Shown here: positions 55,371-64,000 of the stretch, piece by piece | Layout of the letters: each line of letters begins with the position of its first letter | Numbering within the stretch: the stretch's first letter is position 1 | NCBI GenBank assembly: GCA_022036555.1 | Contig: CM039119.1 | Span: forward strand, 2,852,001 to 2,916,000 | Source: Microstegium vimineum | Taxonomy: Eukaryota > Streptophyta > Magnoliopsida > Poales > Poaceae | Length of the DNA: 64,000 nt | Direction: 5' to 3' | Program-made: the position numbers and the translations under genes | The notes under the pieces: model-generated | What the model saw: the letters and a program-made list of their open reading frames with translations, nothing else | What the model was told of the DNA's origin: nothing | Database searches by the model: none

Positions 55371-56233
55371 TAAGATATTTATCTACAATTCCGCTGGGCA
55401 TTCGAACTTTCATCCATCCAGTAACTAGTGTAACAAGAGAGTGTGCAGGAGCTTAGCACTTTCTTGCCCTATATATATCAAGTGTCCAAGAACATATTGC
55501 ATACCTTTTCTCTCCCTGAATTTGTGTGTATTCTCTCTTGTCAACTAGCATCTGATAAATACTATTCTGAAGATCCCACTGAATGCCCAATATGAGTTCA
55601 TCTACTATATTTTCGTAGCATACCTATTTGATGTCATAAATCTTTATAATTTTCTCTATAATTTTGTTCAAACTTGAGATGATTTGACTTTCCAAGATTT
55701 TTGGAATGTCTTATGATTTGGAATGGAGGGAGTATTAAACAAAAAAAATTGAAGTTTTCCTCAACTATATTAGGTAAGGACTACACACAAAAATGACGCT
55801 TACAATGCAGTTGCATCTTACACTTATTTGTATGATCGATTAGATGCATTATGTATAATACTGTAACCATGGAATGGACACTTAAGATCAATTGCTGATT
55901 AATAAACTCTGCCATACAAAATGCTCACGTATATTTCCTAATTCAGAATAGTGTTCCCAACTAAGACCAACGTTATACAAAAGTTGCTAGTCAGTAAAGC
56001 ATAAATTCCTCCGTGCTGTAGCTCTGCTTCTGTGTTGACTGTTGAGGCTTGACTCTGCAGTCGATGCATCCCAAATCTGAGATATGGAAATATGTGTACT
56101 CTGCTGTTTTAACAAATCTGTTCTTGGCCATGAACAGTAAATCTACACTTTCATCCTTTCATGGAACACCACACTCTTTTATATTCCTCCATCATTTGCT
56201 GATCGATCCATGGTACATATATGATGAAGAATT
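55371..56233. other. P450 3' flank with MITE fragment
   Basis: A partial MITE of the 5179 family occupies about 55,590-55,735, ending TCTTATGATTTGGAATGGAG then GGAGTA. Nothing else is supported before the 3' end of the NLR-like gene. Confidence 0.5.
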
Positions 56234-57777
56234 TCAGGAGGCAGTGATGCGTTGCTTCAGTTTTTCCTTTACTTCCTGACACCAGTCCTTGATCGAGGCT
56301 TGCAGTTGGATTGGTGCATGTGCATCCCATAAGGCAAAGAAGTGAGAGACCAAATATTTCATAGACACCTCTAACTCATCTTGTTGTTGCAACAGCTTCC
56401 TTCTCTTAGCTCCATGAAACGTTTGCCGTGTGTTTGGTATAAAGATGCTTGCTCTCTCAAACCGAATAAATGCAATGCCATGCCTATATCTCCAAAGCAT
56501 TTGGTAGACTGTCGCCTCCTCATGCTGACAGAAGTAATCTATTGCTTTTGGCAGCATGATCTCCTCAAGTTGGCCTGTAAAGACCGTATGCAAAAAATGT
56601 TGTTCCTCACTGTAGATTTCTTCTTTTGCAGGAAAATTATCCTCAAGGAACATGTCTTCTGAACAGCCATGTGGTGCAAAGAGGACTCCAGCTTTTAGAC
56701 ATGGATGATCGTGTAAAGAAGTTTTATGTTCGGACAGTGAGGCCCTCTGTTTGTTGCACTCTGAAAGTGATACTTGGCACCGAAGACCCACTTTAATAAC
56801 TGGATCTAGAGAAACAAATGGTAATCCAGATGACTTATCTAGCTTGCTACCATGACATAGGTTGTGCTTATCATGCTCCTTGCAACATAATGGGTTTGGT
56901 CGAAACCACTGACTGCCAAATCTGTGAACATTGTCCCAAAATTTTTCCTCGCATGGATCAACATAATATGGAACCCACAAGAAGTCTTGAATAGGTAGTT
57001 GCATAAGTTCTTTCCTAATATTTTCAACCATAGACTTGAAAAGAGGGGCAAACAGCTGTAAGCACTGAATTGCCAACCCAACTATGTCTGTACTCTCAGA
57101 AAGTTGTAGCGCCATAGTAAGGCAAAAATCATCCTCTGGTGCATTATGATCATTCTGCATCAAGTAAAGCCTACCTTCTATTCCATGCTCTGTACTAATA
57201 AATGGTGCCAACAGTAGAAACAAAGGGCACTTGTAGGCCCGAATGATTCTATGCTTTAGAATCTTGCCAGCAAGAAGGTGCCTGTTAAGAGTGTCAAAGG
57301 GCATGTGACACCGTGGCGTGCCACCAAGCTCTAGTAATCTCAGAAACTCACTAGCACCATCAGCAAACCATTCAAATCTTTGAACAACAGATATGTTGAA
57401 ATCGTTGTTGCCATAGTAAAAGATAGAAGAAACGAATGACTTGGTAGCATGCGCAACCCGCTTAGGAAGGGAGAAATTACTTACTTCCCTTTCTATTTTT
57501 TCATCTTCTATGATTCTCTGCCTGCATCTGTACAGCGTGTCATCGCACTCTTGAGCAGCAGACCTAAGCTTCCTTCGCCAACGCAACAAGGATGTATCGG
57601 TGATATCCCACTTATCAGATGTATGAAGAACAGCCTCTAGCCTGATGTGTGCCATCTCTAGCCTCTCTAGGTAGAACACATTATTTGAGTTATGTTTCTC
57701 CCATATTTTTGAAGCATACCAGATATGATTTGGCTAACTGATTCCTGAACAACTGCAGAACCGACAATCTCAGCCAT
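56234..57777 (-). pseudogene. NLR-like Rx_N-type protein lacking NB-ARC, early frameshift
   Basis: A long frame encodes about 480 residues. From ATG 57,777 the sequence reads MAEIVGSAVVQESVSQIISG, the typical start of grass proteins with an Rx-type N-terminal (coiled-coil) domain. A one-base loss in a G run at 57,700-57,702 shifts the frame. The correct frame resumes with EKHNSNN then LERLEMAHIRLEAVLHTSD and RWRRKLRSAAQECDDTLYRC, the helical EDVID-like region. Without repair, translation could start at Met 57,655, giving 473 residues. The remainder (FEWFADGASEFLRLLELGG, IAFIRFERASIFIP, HFFALWDAHAPIQLQASIKDW) belongs to the same grass-specific family and shows no P-loop, MHD motif or LRRs, so it is not a canonical resistance protein. 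Whether it is functional with the shorter start is open. Confidence 0.75.
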
Positions 57778-58465
57778 TAGGTTTCAGGCATCTGGAATAT
57801 CCCTTCCCTGTTCAGCAGGATATTTTTTTTTAGATAATGGTTAAAACAACAACCGGCTTCTTCCTTGGACGAAGCAGGCCACAAGTTCAATACAGAAAGA
57901 CAAACACATCAGCTGACCAAAACATTCAAGGCTGCACGACTCCAGTTTTTAACCAAAGACTAAACACTAAGTCTATATATAACAATATTATTCAACATAT
58001 ATATAACAATATTGATGAGATATTAGATACATGAACTTTGGATCAAAGGCAATGATTTAGCTTAGTGGGAGGGAAGAACCTACCTTTGATTGAATTGCAT
58101 GGACGTGAATGGTGGAGAGCTATCACAGTGCGTGGTAAGATGAGAACTTAAAGAGAAGGCAGTGCTGTCCAAAAGGCAGTGCTGTCCAATGCTTTGAGGG
58201 AGGAAAGTGGCAGACAAGCCTGACAAAAATGGCTGAGGGGTTGTTTGGGTGATGGCCAAATCTTGTCAAGTCTTCGTCAACAATGAGAATCTCTAACTAC
58301 TTTGTTCCATGTTTGAATACAGTAGGCCAACAGGGATAAAGTGGACAAAAGTGGAAGACTAGCACTATGAAGTCAAGTGGTAACAAACAAGGACCAGAAA
58401 AGAAGGTGAAATACAACCTGTGTAGCACCAGAGCCGGAGTCGGACCGGAACGAAACGACCCCTAA
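57778..58465. other. upstream of the NLR-like gene; small LINE-type tail
   Basis: A T run at 57,824-57,831 followed by AGATAATGGTTAAAACAACA looks like another reversed LINE-type 3' end. No gene is supported. Confidence 0.4.
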
Positions 58466-59000
58466 GGCCTCCTTTGGAAGACCCGATCCACGGGGGTATC
58501 CCCGCCGTTTCCCTGGGCCAAGCCCCCGCGTGGGTTTCAGCCCCGTGGAGGAGAGCCTTGCATTTGGAAGCCTATCAGCCGGGTTAGGGTGCCCCGAGCC
58601 CCGTGCTTTCCCGGGCGGCTCGTCCCGCACGTAGGGGTCTGGGCGACGTTTCCCCGACCGAGCGAGCGAGAGATCGAGAAGGGCGACCCAGAGAACACGC
58701 CACCGCCTCCTCCACCGTGCTCGCCCCGCGCCCCATCGCCGCCGCCTCCTCCACCGTGCCCGCCCCCCTCCCCATCGCCGCCATCCTGCTCGCCCCCACA
58801 GCCTCCATCGTGCTCGCCCCCACCGCCTCCATCCTGCTCGCCCCCACCGCCCGTCCGCCTCCATCCTGCTCGCCCCTGCCGCTGTCGTCCTCGCCCTCCA
58901 CCTAGTCGACTTCTTCCTCATCTCCGTTGCCAGACTCGCGACCACCACCACATCCGTCCAAGCTTCAAGAATACTCCAGGTTAGCTCCAAGAACCTGTCC
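58466..59000. mobile_element. possible PIF-type element with Pro-rich exon
   Basis: A TAA (58463-58465) precedes GGCCTCCTTTGGAAGACCCG, a PIF/Harbinger-like end. A GC-rich interior has an open plus-strand frame at 58,589-58,984 with a Pro/Ser/Cys-rich tract (PPPPPPCSP repeated), ending at a donor-like CCAG|GTTAG. The right end was not found. It could be a captured exon or a real first exon of an unrecognised gene. Confidence 0.35.
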
Positions 59001-59010
59001 AAGGTCTTCT

Positions 59011-59076
59011 CCTAGGTCTGATTTGTGCTGTGATGAGATAGATCCTAGGTCTGATTTGTACTGTGATGAGATAGAT
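59011..59076. repeat. 33-bp tandem duplication
   Basis: CCTAGGTCTGATTTGTGCTG… at 59011-59043 and again at 59044-59076 with one substitution. Confidence 0.9.
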
Positions 59077-59677
59077 CTGTTTATGCTTAAGTTTTTTTTG
59101 TCAGATGTCAGCTCAAGTTCTGTTAGTTATAAGACCAATCCGGTTAGTTATTGTTTAGCAGTACAATTTATTCTGATGTTTAATCTTGTACAAAATTTGG
59201 GATAAAGATTTTTCAGCACATTGCAGTATTGTCTATATTTGTCTAATAGTATTATCTTTCACCATAGATGAAACATTACTGATTGCAGGTGGCATAATTA
59301 TGTAATAATATAATTACTAATCATTTTTTTATTATGTAGATCTCCATAACACCAGGCCGAGTTGGATAAGATTTACCCAATTACCCCACCATCCTGCTAG
59401 GACCTTGTACCCTCTCCGAATGGTAATTAATCTCTGAATGGTAATTAATCAGCTGCACCATTATTTCAGTGCTTGTTCAGTGTTTAGTTTTATATTTGTT
59501 ATATATGTCAGCTCTGCTTTTTTGTGATCTCTGCTAGCATTTGGGGTATCAAATTATAGTGCAAAGCTTTGAGGTATGGGATTGTCTAGTTGGAACCATC
59601 TACAGCCTCATTTAATTTATTGTAATTAATAAGTAGTCTTCTGAACACCATCTACTTGATGAAAAAAGCATAATTAC
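59077..59677. other. intergenic, no gene supported
   Basis: AT-rich. ATTAC precedes the LTR at 59,678 but is not repeated at 61,626. Confidence 0.4.
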
Positions 59678-59960
59678 TGTCGGTGTTATGACCCAGGGGG
59701 TCAAGACCACCGGCTAGTAAATTTGTATATTGCGTGCTCCCTCTCCCAGATGTGATGCAAGAAGAACACAAGATTTATCCTGGTTCGAGCACAGAAGGCC
59801 CTACGTCCAGCGGGGTAGGATGGATTGTATTATCTTGCACCGAAGTTCTCGTATAGGGGGGTACAAGCTATTTTACACGGGGGTGCTCAGGATGAGCTAA
59901 GGCCTAGGGCTAGCAGGGCTATCCTAGGTGGTCGGTTGATTACTTGAGAGGTCGATCAAG
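59678..59960 (-). repeat. truncated Gypsy LTR
   Basis: Near-identical to 60,361-60,644 (TGTCGGTGTTATGACCCAGG start on the plus strand) and stops at GATCAAGC, where internal sequence begins. In minus orientation it is the downstream LTR lacking its U3. Confidence 0.9.
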
Positions 59961-60360
59961 CTCAGAGAGGTACCCGCCCCGACCCGCAAGCATGGGTCAA
60001 ACAGGCTCCCGAAGGGGAGAACTGTGTCGCCAGCTGAGGCCGGGGGGACGGCATCCGACGTCTCGGGATCCGCGCGGCGAAGAGTGCGGCGGCGTCGTTC
60101 GCGCCCCCTCCTGGTCGCAGGAGAGAGGCGCGAGTGGTGGGACTGTTGTCTGGTCCTCCTTGGCCCGGCGTTCCGGAGCTGCTGCTGTCCATGCCACTAC
60201 TGGTGAGTAGAACCATGTCGTGCCCGTGGCCAGAGGACAAGAACTCTAGACTCCCGAACCAGATGGTGGTGGCGAGTGGAAGTGATGGGATCGTGGAATC
60301 CATCTGGGAGAATAGTTCGGAGTTGATCGACACGCAAAGCCCCCTACCTGGCGCGCCAAC
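59961..60360 (-). mobile_element. Gypsy internal remnant with primer-binding site
   Basis: Directly after the LTR on the minus strand comes GTTGGCGCGCCAGGTAGGGG (60,360-60,341), the primer-binding region seen in many grass Gypsy elements. About 380 bases of 5' internal sequence follow, then a direct fusion to the truncated LTR. Gag and pol are deleted. Confidence 0.8.
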
Positions 60361-60745
60361 TGTCGGTGTTATGACCCAGGGGGTCAAGACCACCGGCTAG
60401 TAAATTTGTATATTGCGTGCTCCCTCTCCCAGATGTGATGCAAGAAGAACACAAGATTTATCCTGGTTTGGGCACAGAAGGCCCTACGTCCAGCGGGGTA
60501 GGATGGATTGTATTATCTTGCACCGAAGTGCTCGTACAGGGGGGTACAAGATGTTTTACACGGGGGTGCTCAGGATGAGCTAAGGCCTAGGGCTAGCAGG
60601 GCTATCCTAGGTGGTCGGTTGATTGCTTGAGAGGTCGATCAAGCAATCGGATGTGTGGTGTGCGAGGGTCAGAGCTGATGTCTGAATGCGAATACCCGTG
60701 TGTGTGTTCGTGCGAAAAGTCGCCCCTTCTTCTATCCCAGCGTCC

Positions 60746-60758
60746 CCTTTTATAGACC
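60746..60758 (-). promoter_or_regulatory. TATA box in Gypsy LTR
   Basis: GGTCTATAAAAGG on the minus strand, upstream of a leader-like GC-rich region. Confidence 0.65.
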
Positions 60759-61260
60759 AAGGGGAGGCCTGAGAGTACAAAGTTCTAAACTGTTGCAGCA
60801 TGGGAGGCATGTCCGTGGCGCCATGCCGACGAAGGGACGTCGATCACTGTGGCGGCGTGGCGTTCCCGTCCTTCCGGTGCTCCGGGGCATGGTGATGGTG
60901 GACTGGACGTTGCTGAAGCGGGACGGGGCGGACGGGACGGGTCCCATACCGGAGTGGTTGGAGGCAGGGGTCGAACCCCCGGTCGAGGGAAGGGGTCGAG
61001 GCCGGCGTGGCCTTGTCGTATCCCTGAAAGAACAGTCGAGGGTTGTCTGTTCGCGGCTCGAGGGGTGCCTCTGGAGTCCGTACTCGCGACGTGGTTACAG
61101 CGGCAGCATAATTGATGGAGATCCAGGGCATGGGCGGTGAGTTGGTGGATTTGACCACGGTAGTGGGCGCCCATGGCGTTAGGCGGAGGCAGGTAGGCGC
61201 ATCGGATCCTCTTTAACCCATAGTGGGAGCAGGAGGGCTGATCGAGCTTCCTGCCCGGGG

Positions 61261-61470
61261 GTCGTTCGTTCGACCCCTTGTCCGTCAGCCGGAGTCGAGG
61301 TGGAGGCGGAGGGGTCGTTCGTTCGACCCTGGTCTGTCAGTCGGGGTCGAGGCGGAGGCGCAGGGGTCGTTCGTTCGACCCCTGGTCCGTCAGTCGGGGT
61401 CGAGGCGGAGGCGGAGGGGTCGTTCGTTCGACCCCTGGTCCGTCAGTTTCTCCAGAGATGGGCCGGCCCA
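61261..61470. repeat. four-copy 52-53 bp tandem repeat in LTR U3
   Basis: Units start at 61261, 61314, 61366 and 61419 with GTCGTTCGTTCGACCC and include CAGTCGGGGTCGAGGCGGAG. Confidence 0.92.
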
Positions 61471-61625
61471 CGACTGGCTGCTGTTGCCGGTGCGGGGGGC
61501 ATTCGTGTGATGGGCCCTTCTTTGTGGACTCGAGCGGCTGATCGGATCCTGCCTTAAAAATGGTTGCTATGTTGAGCGTCAGTTTATCGAAGGGTTTAGG
61601 GTACCCCTTACCTTTGTACCCGACA

Positions 61626-61650
61626 GTAGCCCCCGAGCCTCTGTGCGGAT
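61626..61650 (-). promoter_or_regulatory. polypurine tract of Gypsy element
   Basis: On the minus strand GAGGCTCGGGGGCTAC lies immediately before the LTR start TGTCGG. This is the usual 3' junction of a large class of grass Gypsy elements. Confidence 0.65.
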
Positions 61651-63081
61651 AAGAAGGATCCGCATAGGGGCTTTTGCCATTGACCTGCAGAGTCAGTAAG
61701 AGGTTCGGTTCTCCGTGGGGTGCGCGCGAGCGCACCCCGCGGGGGTAGCCCCCAAGGCCTCAGAGGAGTGATTAAGAACTCCTCTGGGGGCTTTGATGTG
61801 TGTTTTATCGAGGGGATTTAAGGTTACCTGGAGACGTGGCGCCCTACCGAGGGGTCGATTCCGTTCGCCAGGTTATAAGCCTTCCTTTCCCTGAAAAGGA
61901 GGTGCCAGAGGGCGGCAGTCGAACCCTTCCGAGGGCCAGCCTTCGCTCCCTCGAGCGTTACGCTGGAGTCATAGTGCCCCTACCGAGAGGTCAACTCTGT
62001 CTGCCAGGTTACGAGTGTTTTCGACCCTCTTTCGTCGAGGGGTGCCGTGCGTAGTCGGGCCCTCGAGCCCTGCGTGGCTGGGCTTTCACTACCTCCTAGC
62101 GTCCTTCCCACGGATCCTTGCGTTCAGATTGCGGGGCGAAGAGCATCGTGCTATCCTCGTTAGGACGAGCCTCGAAGTCCTCTGTGAGCTGGTGTCGGGC
62201 AGAGATCCGTAGAAATCGTGCCCGGTACGGGTGAAAATCCAAGTGAGAACTCGTGCCCCATTCAATAGGGGTCAATTAGAAGCCCTGAGGCGTTCTCATT
62301 AAGCAAGACCGTGTGGCTTACCTAGGTGCCAACTCCGTTCGATGGGAGCTGGTGGCTCGATGCCTCCCGGCATAGGGATCCTTGGGTATTCCGTGGTTAT
62401 GCCTCGGATATGTCCCGAGGGGCCTCGAGAGTTCGTTCTCGAGCTAGGGGCTCGCGCCTGGCCCCCCCGGGTCATCCCTGACTCGCGTACTCGAGGGCGG
62501 CTGTCGAACCCTATGCAAGGGCCAGCCTTCGCTCCCTCAAGATTTGACGGACGGGTCGACGTCCGCTGCTCGCCTCCGAAGGTGACGCTCTATCCTGTGG
62601 AATACGAGGGGGGGAGGTAGGTAGGTATATTAAATGCGGGGACATACCTGCGTTTTGGTTGGATCCGCCCGTTGGGCTCGAGTGCTCGAGGGCGGTTGTC
62701 GAACCCTGTGGCATGGGCCAGCCTTTGCCCCCTCAAGACTTGGGAGCGGACCGGAGTCCGTAACCCGAGGACATCTCTGTCCTCAGGTACTCGAGGGTGG
62801 CTATCAAACCCCGTTCGAGGGCCAGCCTCCGTCCCCTCGAGATTTGGGGGTGGACCGGAGTCCGTAACCCTGGGTCTTTTCTGACCTCAGGTACTTGAGG
62901 GTGGCTATCGAACCTCGTTCGAGGGCTAGCCTTCGTCCTCTCGAGATTTTGACGGACGGGCCGTCGTCGGTTGCTTACCTCCGAAGATAACGCTTACCGT
63001 CGCGCGCCTTTTTAGGAGATGTCCGTTCGGCCACAACAGTAGTAGGCACAGGGCGCGGCGCGGAGTGCGGTATGGAACCCG
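61651..63081. mobile_element. Gypsy 3' internal non-coding region
   Basis: Lies between the LTR and the antisense gene. GC-rich and without long conserved frames. It holds four diverged tandem units and several CCTCGAG/CTCGAGG words. Confidence 0.6.
62485..63000. repeat. four diverged tandem units of about 105 bp
   Basis: Each begins TACTCGAGGG(C/T)GGCT and contains GGGCCAGCCTTCG and CCTCAAGA or CTCGAGATTT; starts are near 62,488, 62,682, 62,788 and 62,892. The middle two share CGGAGTCCGTAACCC. Confidence 0.8.
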
Positions 63082-63194
63082 ATGACGCGACGGGTGCGCC
63101 TTATCCTGGAGGAATACGAGGAGGCGGTAGGTGGGCGCATTAAATGCGGAGATTCACTTGCCTGTCTATCGGATTCGCCCGTTGGGCTTTCGGT

Positions 63195-63202
63195 TATAAA
63201 TA
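63195..63202 (+). promoter_or_regulatory. TATA box of the antisense gene
   Basis: TATAAATA followed by a CT-rich leader (about 63,225-63,300) and an ATG at 63,380. Orientation is opposite to the LTRs. Confidence 0.65.
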
Positions 63203-63379
63203 CCGGAAGTGAGGAGTCGGCTGCTTTCTTCTCTCCATTGCCTTTCCTGCCTCCTTTTCGCCATCACCTTCCCTGCCTCCCTTCGAGCCAGACCTCTGCG
63301 TGCGCAAGAGTAGAGAGAGGAGAGATTGGGAACATACCTTCCACCCCCACGTCCGAGCGCATCAGCCTTTCTGCCCCCA

Positions 63380-64000
63380 TGGCCACCTACAGCCTGCGCG
63401 ACCCCGATGTCTGCCTCCCATCTTCGGCGACTGTCGCGCGTCTGGGGGATCTGGTGGAGAGCAGTCTCCTCCGGCCCATCACCTCCATCGACCGGCCGGA
63501 GTAGGTAGTGCCATCGCCGGAGGATGCTGAGCCCAACCCGCCGGAGGGCTACATGGTTAGCTTTGAAGTCTTCCACCGGGCGGGGCTGGGCGCTCCCCCC
63601 AATCGTCTTCTACGCGGGATCCTCCACCACTACGGCGTGGAGCTCCAACACCTCTCCCCCATTAGGTATCTGTACGCGGCGGTCTTCACCGCCGTGTGCG
63701 AAGGATATCTGGGGATCGAGCCGCACTGGGACCTGTGGCTCCACCTGTTCGAGGCAAGCCTGTTCCACGCGTCGGCCGGGCTCGGCAACCGCAAGATGGT
63801 CAGGGCGCGGTGCTGCAGCATCGCCCTCAAGCGGGCAGACAGCTGGATCCCGGCGAAGCTCACGTCGAGCCACTCCGGATGGCACTCCGGGTGGTTCTAC
63901 CTGAGGAACGACGACGACTTGCTCCCGCCTACACCGGGAGGACGATCGACTCGAGGCCCAACCATTGGAGGTACGGCATCGAGAAGAAGAAGCAGTCGCG
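63380..64000 (+). pseudogene. antisense ORF of the Gypsy element (gypsy-type putative transposase domain), cut by window edge
   Basis: Begins MATYSLRDPDVCLPSSATV at ATG 63,380. The conserved part has GYMVSFEVFHRAGLGAP, LLHHYGVELQHLSPI-like sequence, AVFTAVCEGYLGIEPHWDLW and SGWHSGWFYLRNDDD, the order seen in the grass domain annotated as putative gypsy-type transposon (PF04195). In spite of that name it is not a reverse transcriptase; its function is unknown. It lies on the opposite strand to the LTRs, between pol and 3' LTR, as in elements of the Tat lineage. A TAG at 63,502-63,504 and a one-base loss near 63,928 break it. The remainder lies outside the window. Confidence 0.8.

Larger units (their letters stand above)
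60361..61625 (-). mobile_element. full-length Gypsy LTR (1265 bp)
   Basis: Bounded by TGTCGG and CCGACA. On the minus strand it has a TATA box (GGTCTATAAAAGG, 60,758-60,746), so U3 is about 61,625-60,790 and R-U5 lies below that. U3 contains a 52-bp tandem repeat. The LTR is flanked by a polypurine-type tract on one side and a primer-binding site on the other. Confidence 0.8.

Noticed and set aside
59678..60644. A simple pair of LTRs bounding one short element
   Set aside because: The left LTR lacks U3, the right one is flanked on both sides by internal sequence, and no matching target duplication was found.
62485..63000. A CRISPR-like array
   Set aside because: The repeats are about 105 bases, diverged and without unique spacers, in a plant retrotransposon.
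63166..63576. A minus-strand frame across the Gypsy antisense gene
   Set aside because: The plus strand carries the conserved domain, leader and TATA box; the minus frame has no recognised motif.

Overview
The window is nuclear DNA from a grass, most likely a panicoid such as Sorghum or a close relative. The evidence is split genes with canonical GT-AG introns, GC-rich first exons, Stowaway- and Tourist-type MITEs, CACTA elements with the grass subterminal motifs (TTTGCCGAGTG, ACTGCCGGTTCG, ACCGGGACTAAAGG), LINE 3' ends, and Copia and Gypsy LTR elements. The species is inferred from style and was not looked up. There are no bacterial features, operons or CRISPR arrays.

Layout. 1-9.7 kb: mostly intergenic, with a possible small-protein gene (1700-1960) and an intact single-exon DUF1442 gene on the minus strand (3663-4484). 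10.1-13.7 kb: a six-exon gene for a NASP/Sim3-type histone chaperone, the best-supported gene here. 14.0-18.4 kb: a PIF/Harbinger-like element with a GC-rich interior, two MITEs, and two LINE pieces. 18.5-25.8 kb: remnants of an unrecognised gene and a diverged block present twice (about 19.99-21.63 and 23.15-24.88 kb). 28.2-33.5 kb: two related F-box genes, convergent in orientation; the second carries an in-frame stop and is probably a pseudogene. 34.3-42.7 kb: a SINE-like tRNA-derived sequence, CACTA and Tourist elements, a second copy of sequence from beside the F-box pseudogene, and hairpins. 42.7-48.1 kb: an intact two-exon type III polyketide synthase gene (minus), then a decayed Copia element, then a second copy of that gene's exon 1 and promoter. 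48.2-50.9 kb: nested CACTA-type elements. 51.1-55.4 kb: a nine-exon CYP87-like cytochrome P450 gene with a frameshift in exon 1. 56.2-57.8 kb: a gene for an NLR-like protein that keeps an Rx-type N-terminal region but shows no NB-ARC domain, with a frameshift near its start. 58.4-64.0 kb: a PIF-like element, then a rearranged Gypsy element on the minus strand that carries an antisense gene with its own TATA box.

The genes do not form one pathway. The main theme is gene birth and decay around transposons: three genes (F-box 2, P450, NLR-like) each carry one lesion, and the PKS locus preserves a readable series of duplication, Copia insertion and deletion. Exon boundaries were derived by hand from splice consensus and reading-frame continuity; no similarity search was possible, so family names rest on recognised motifs.
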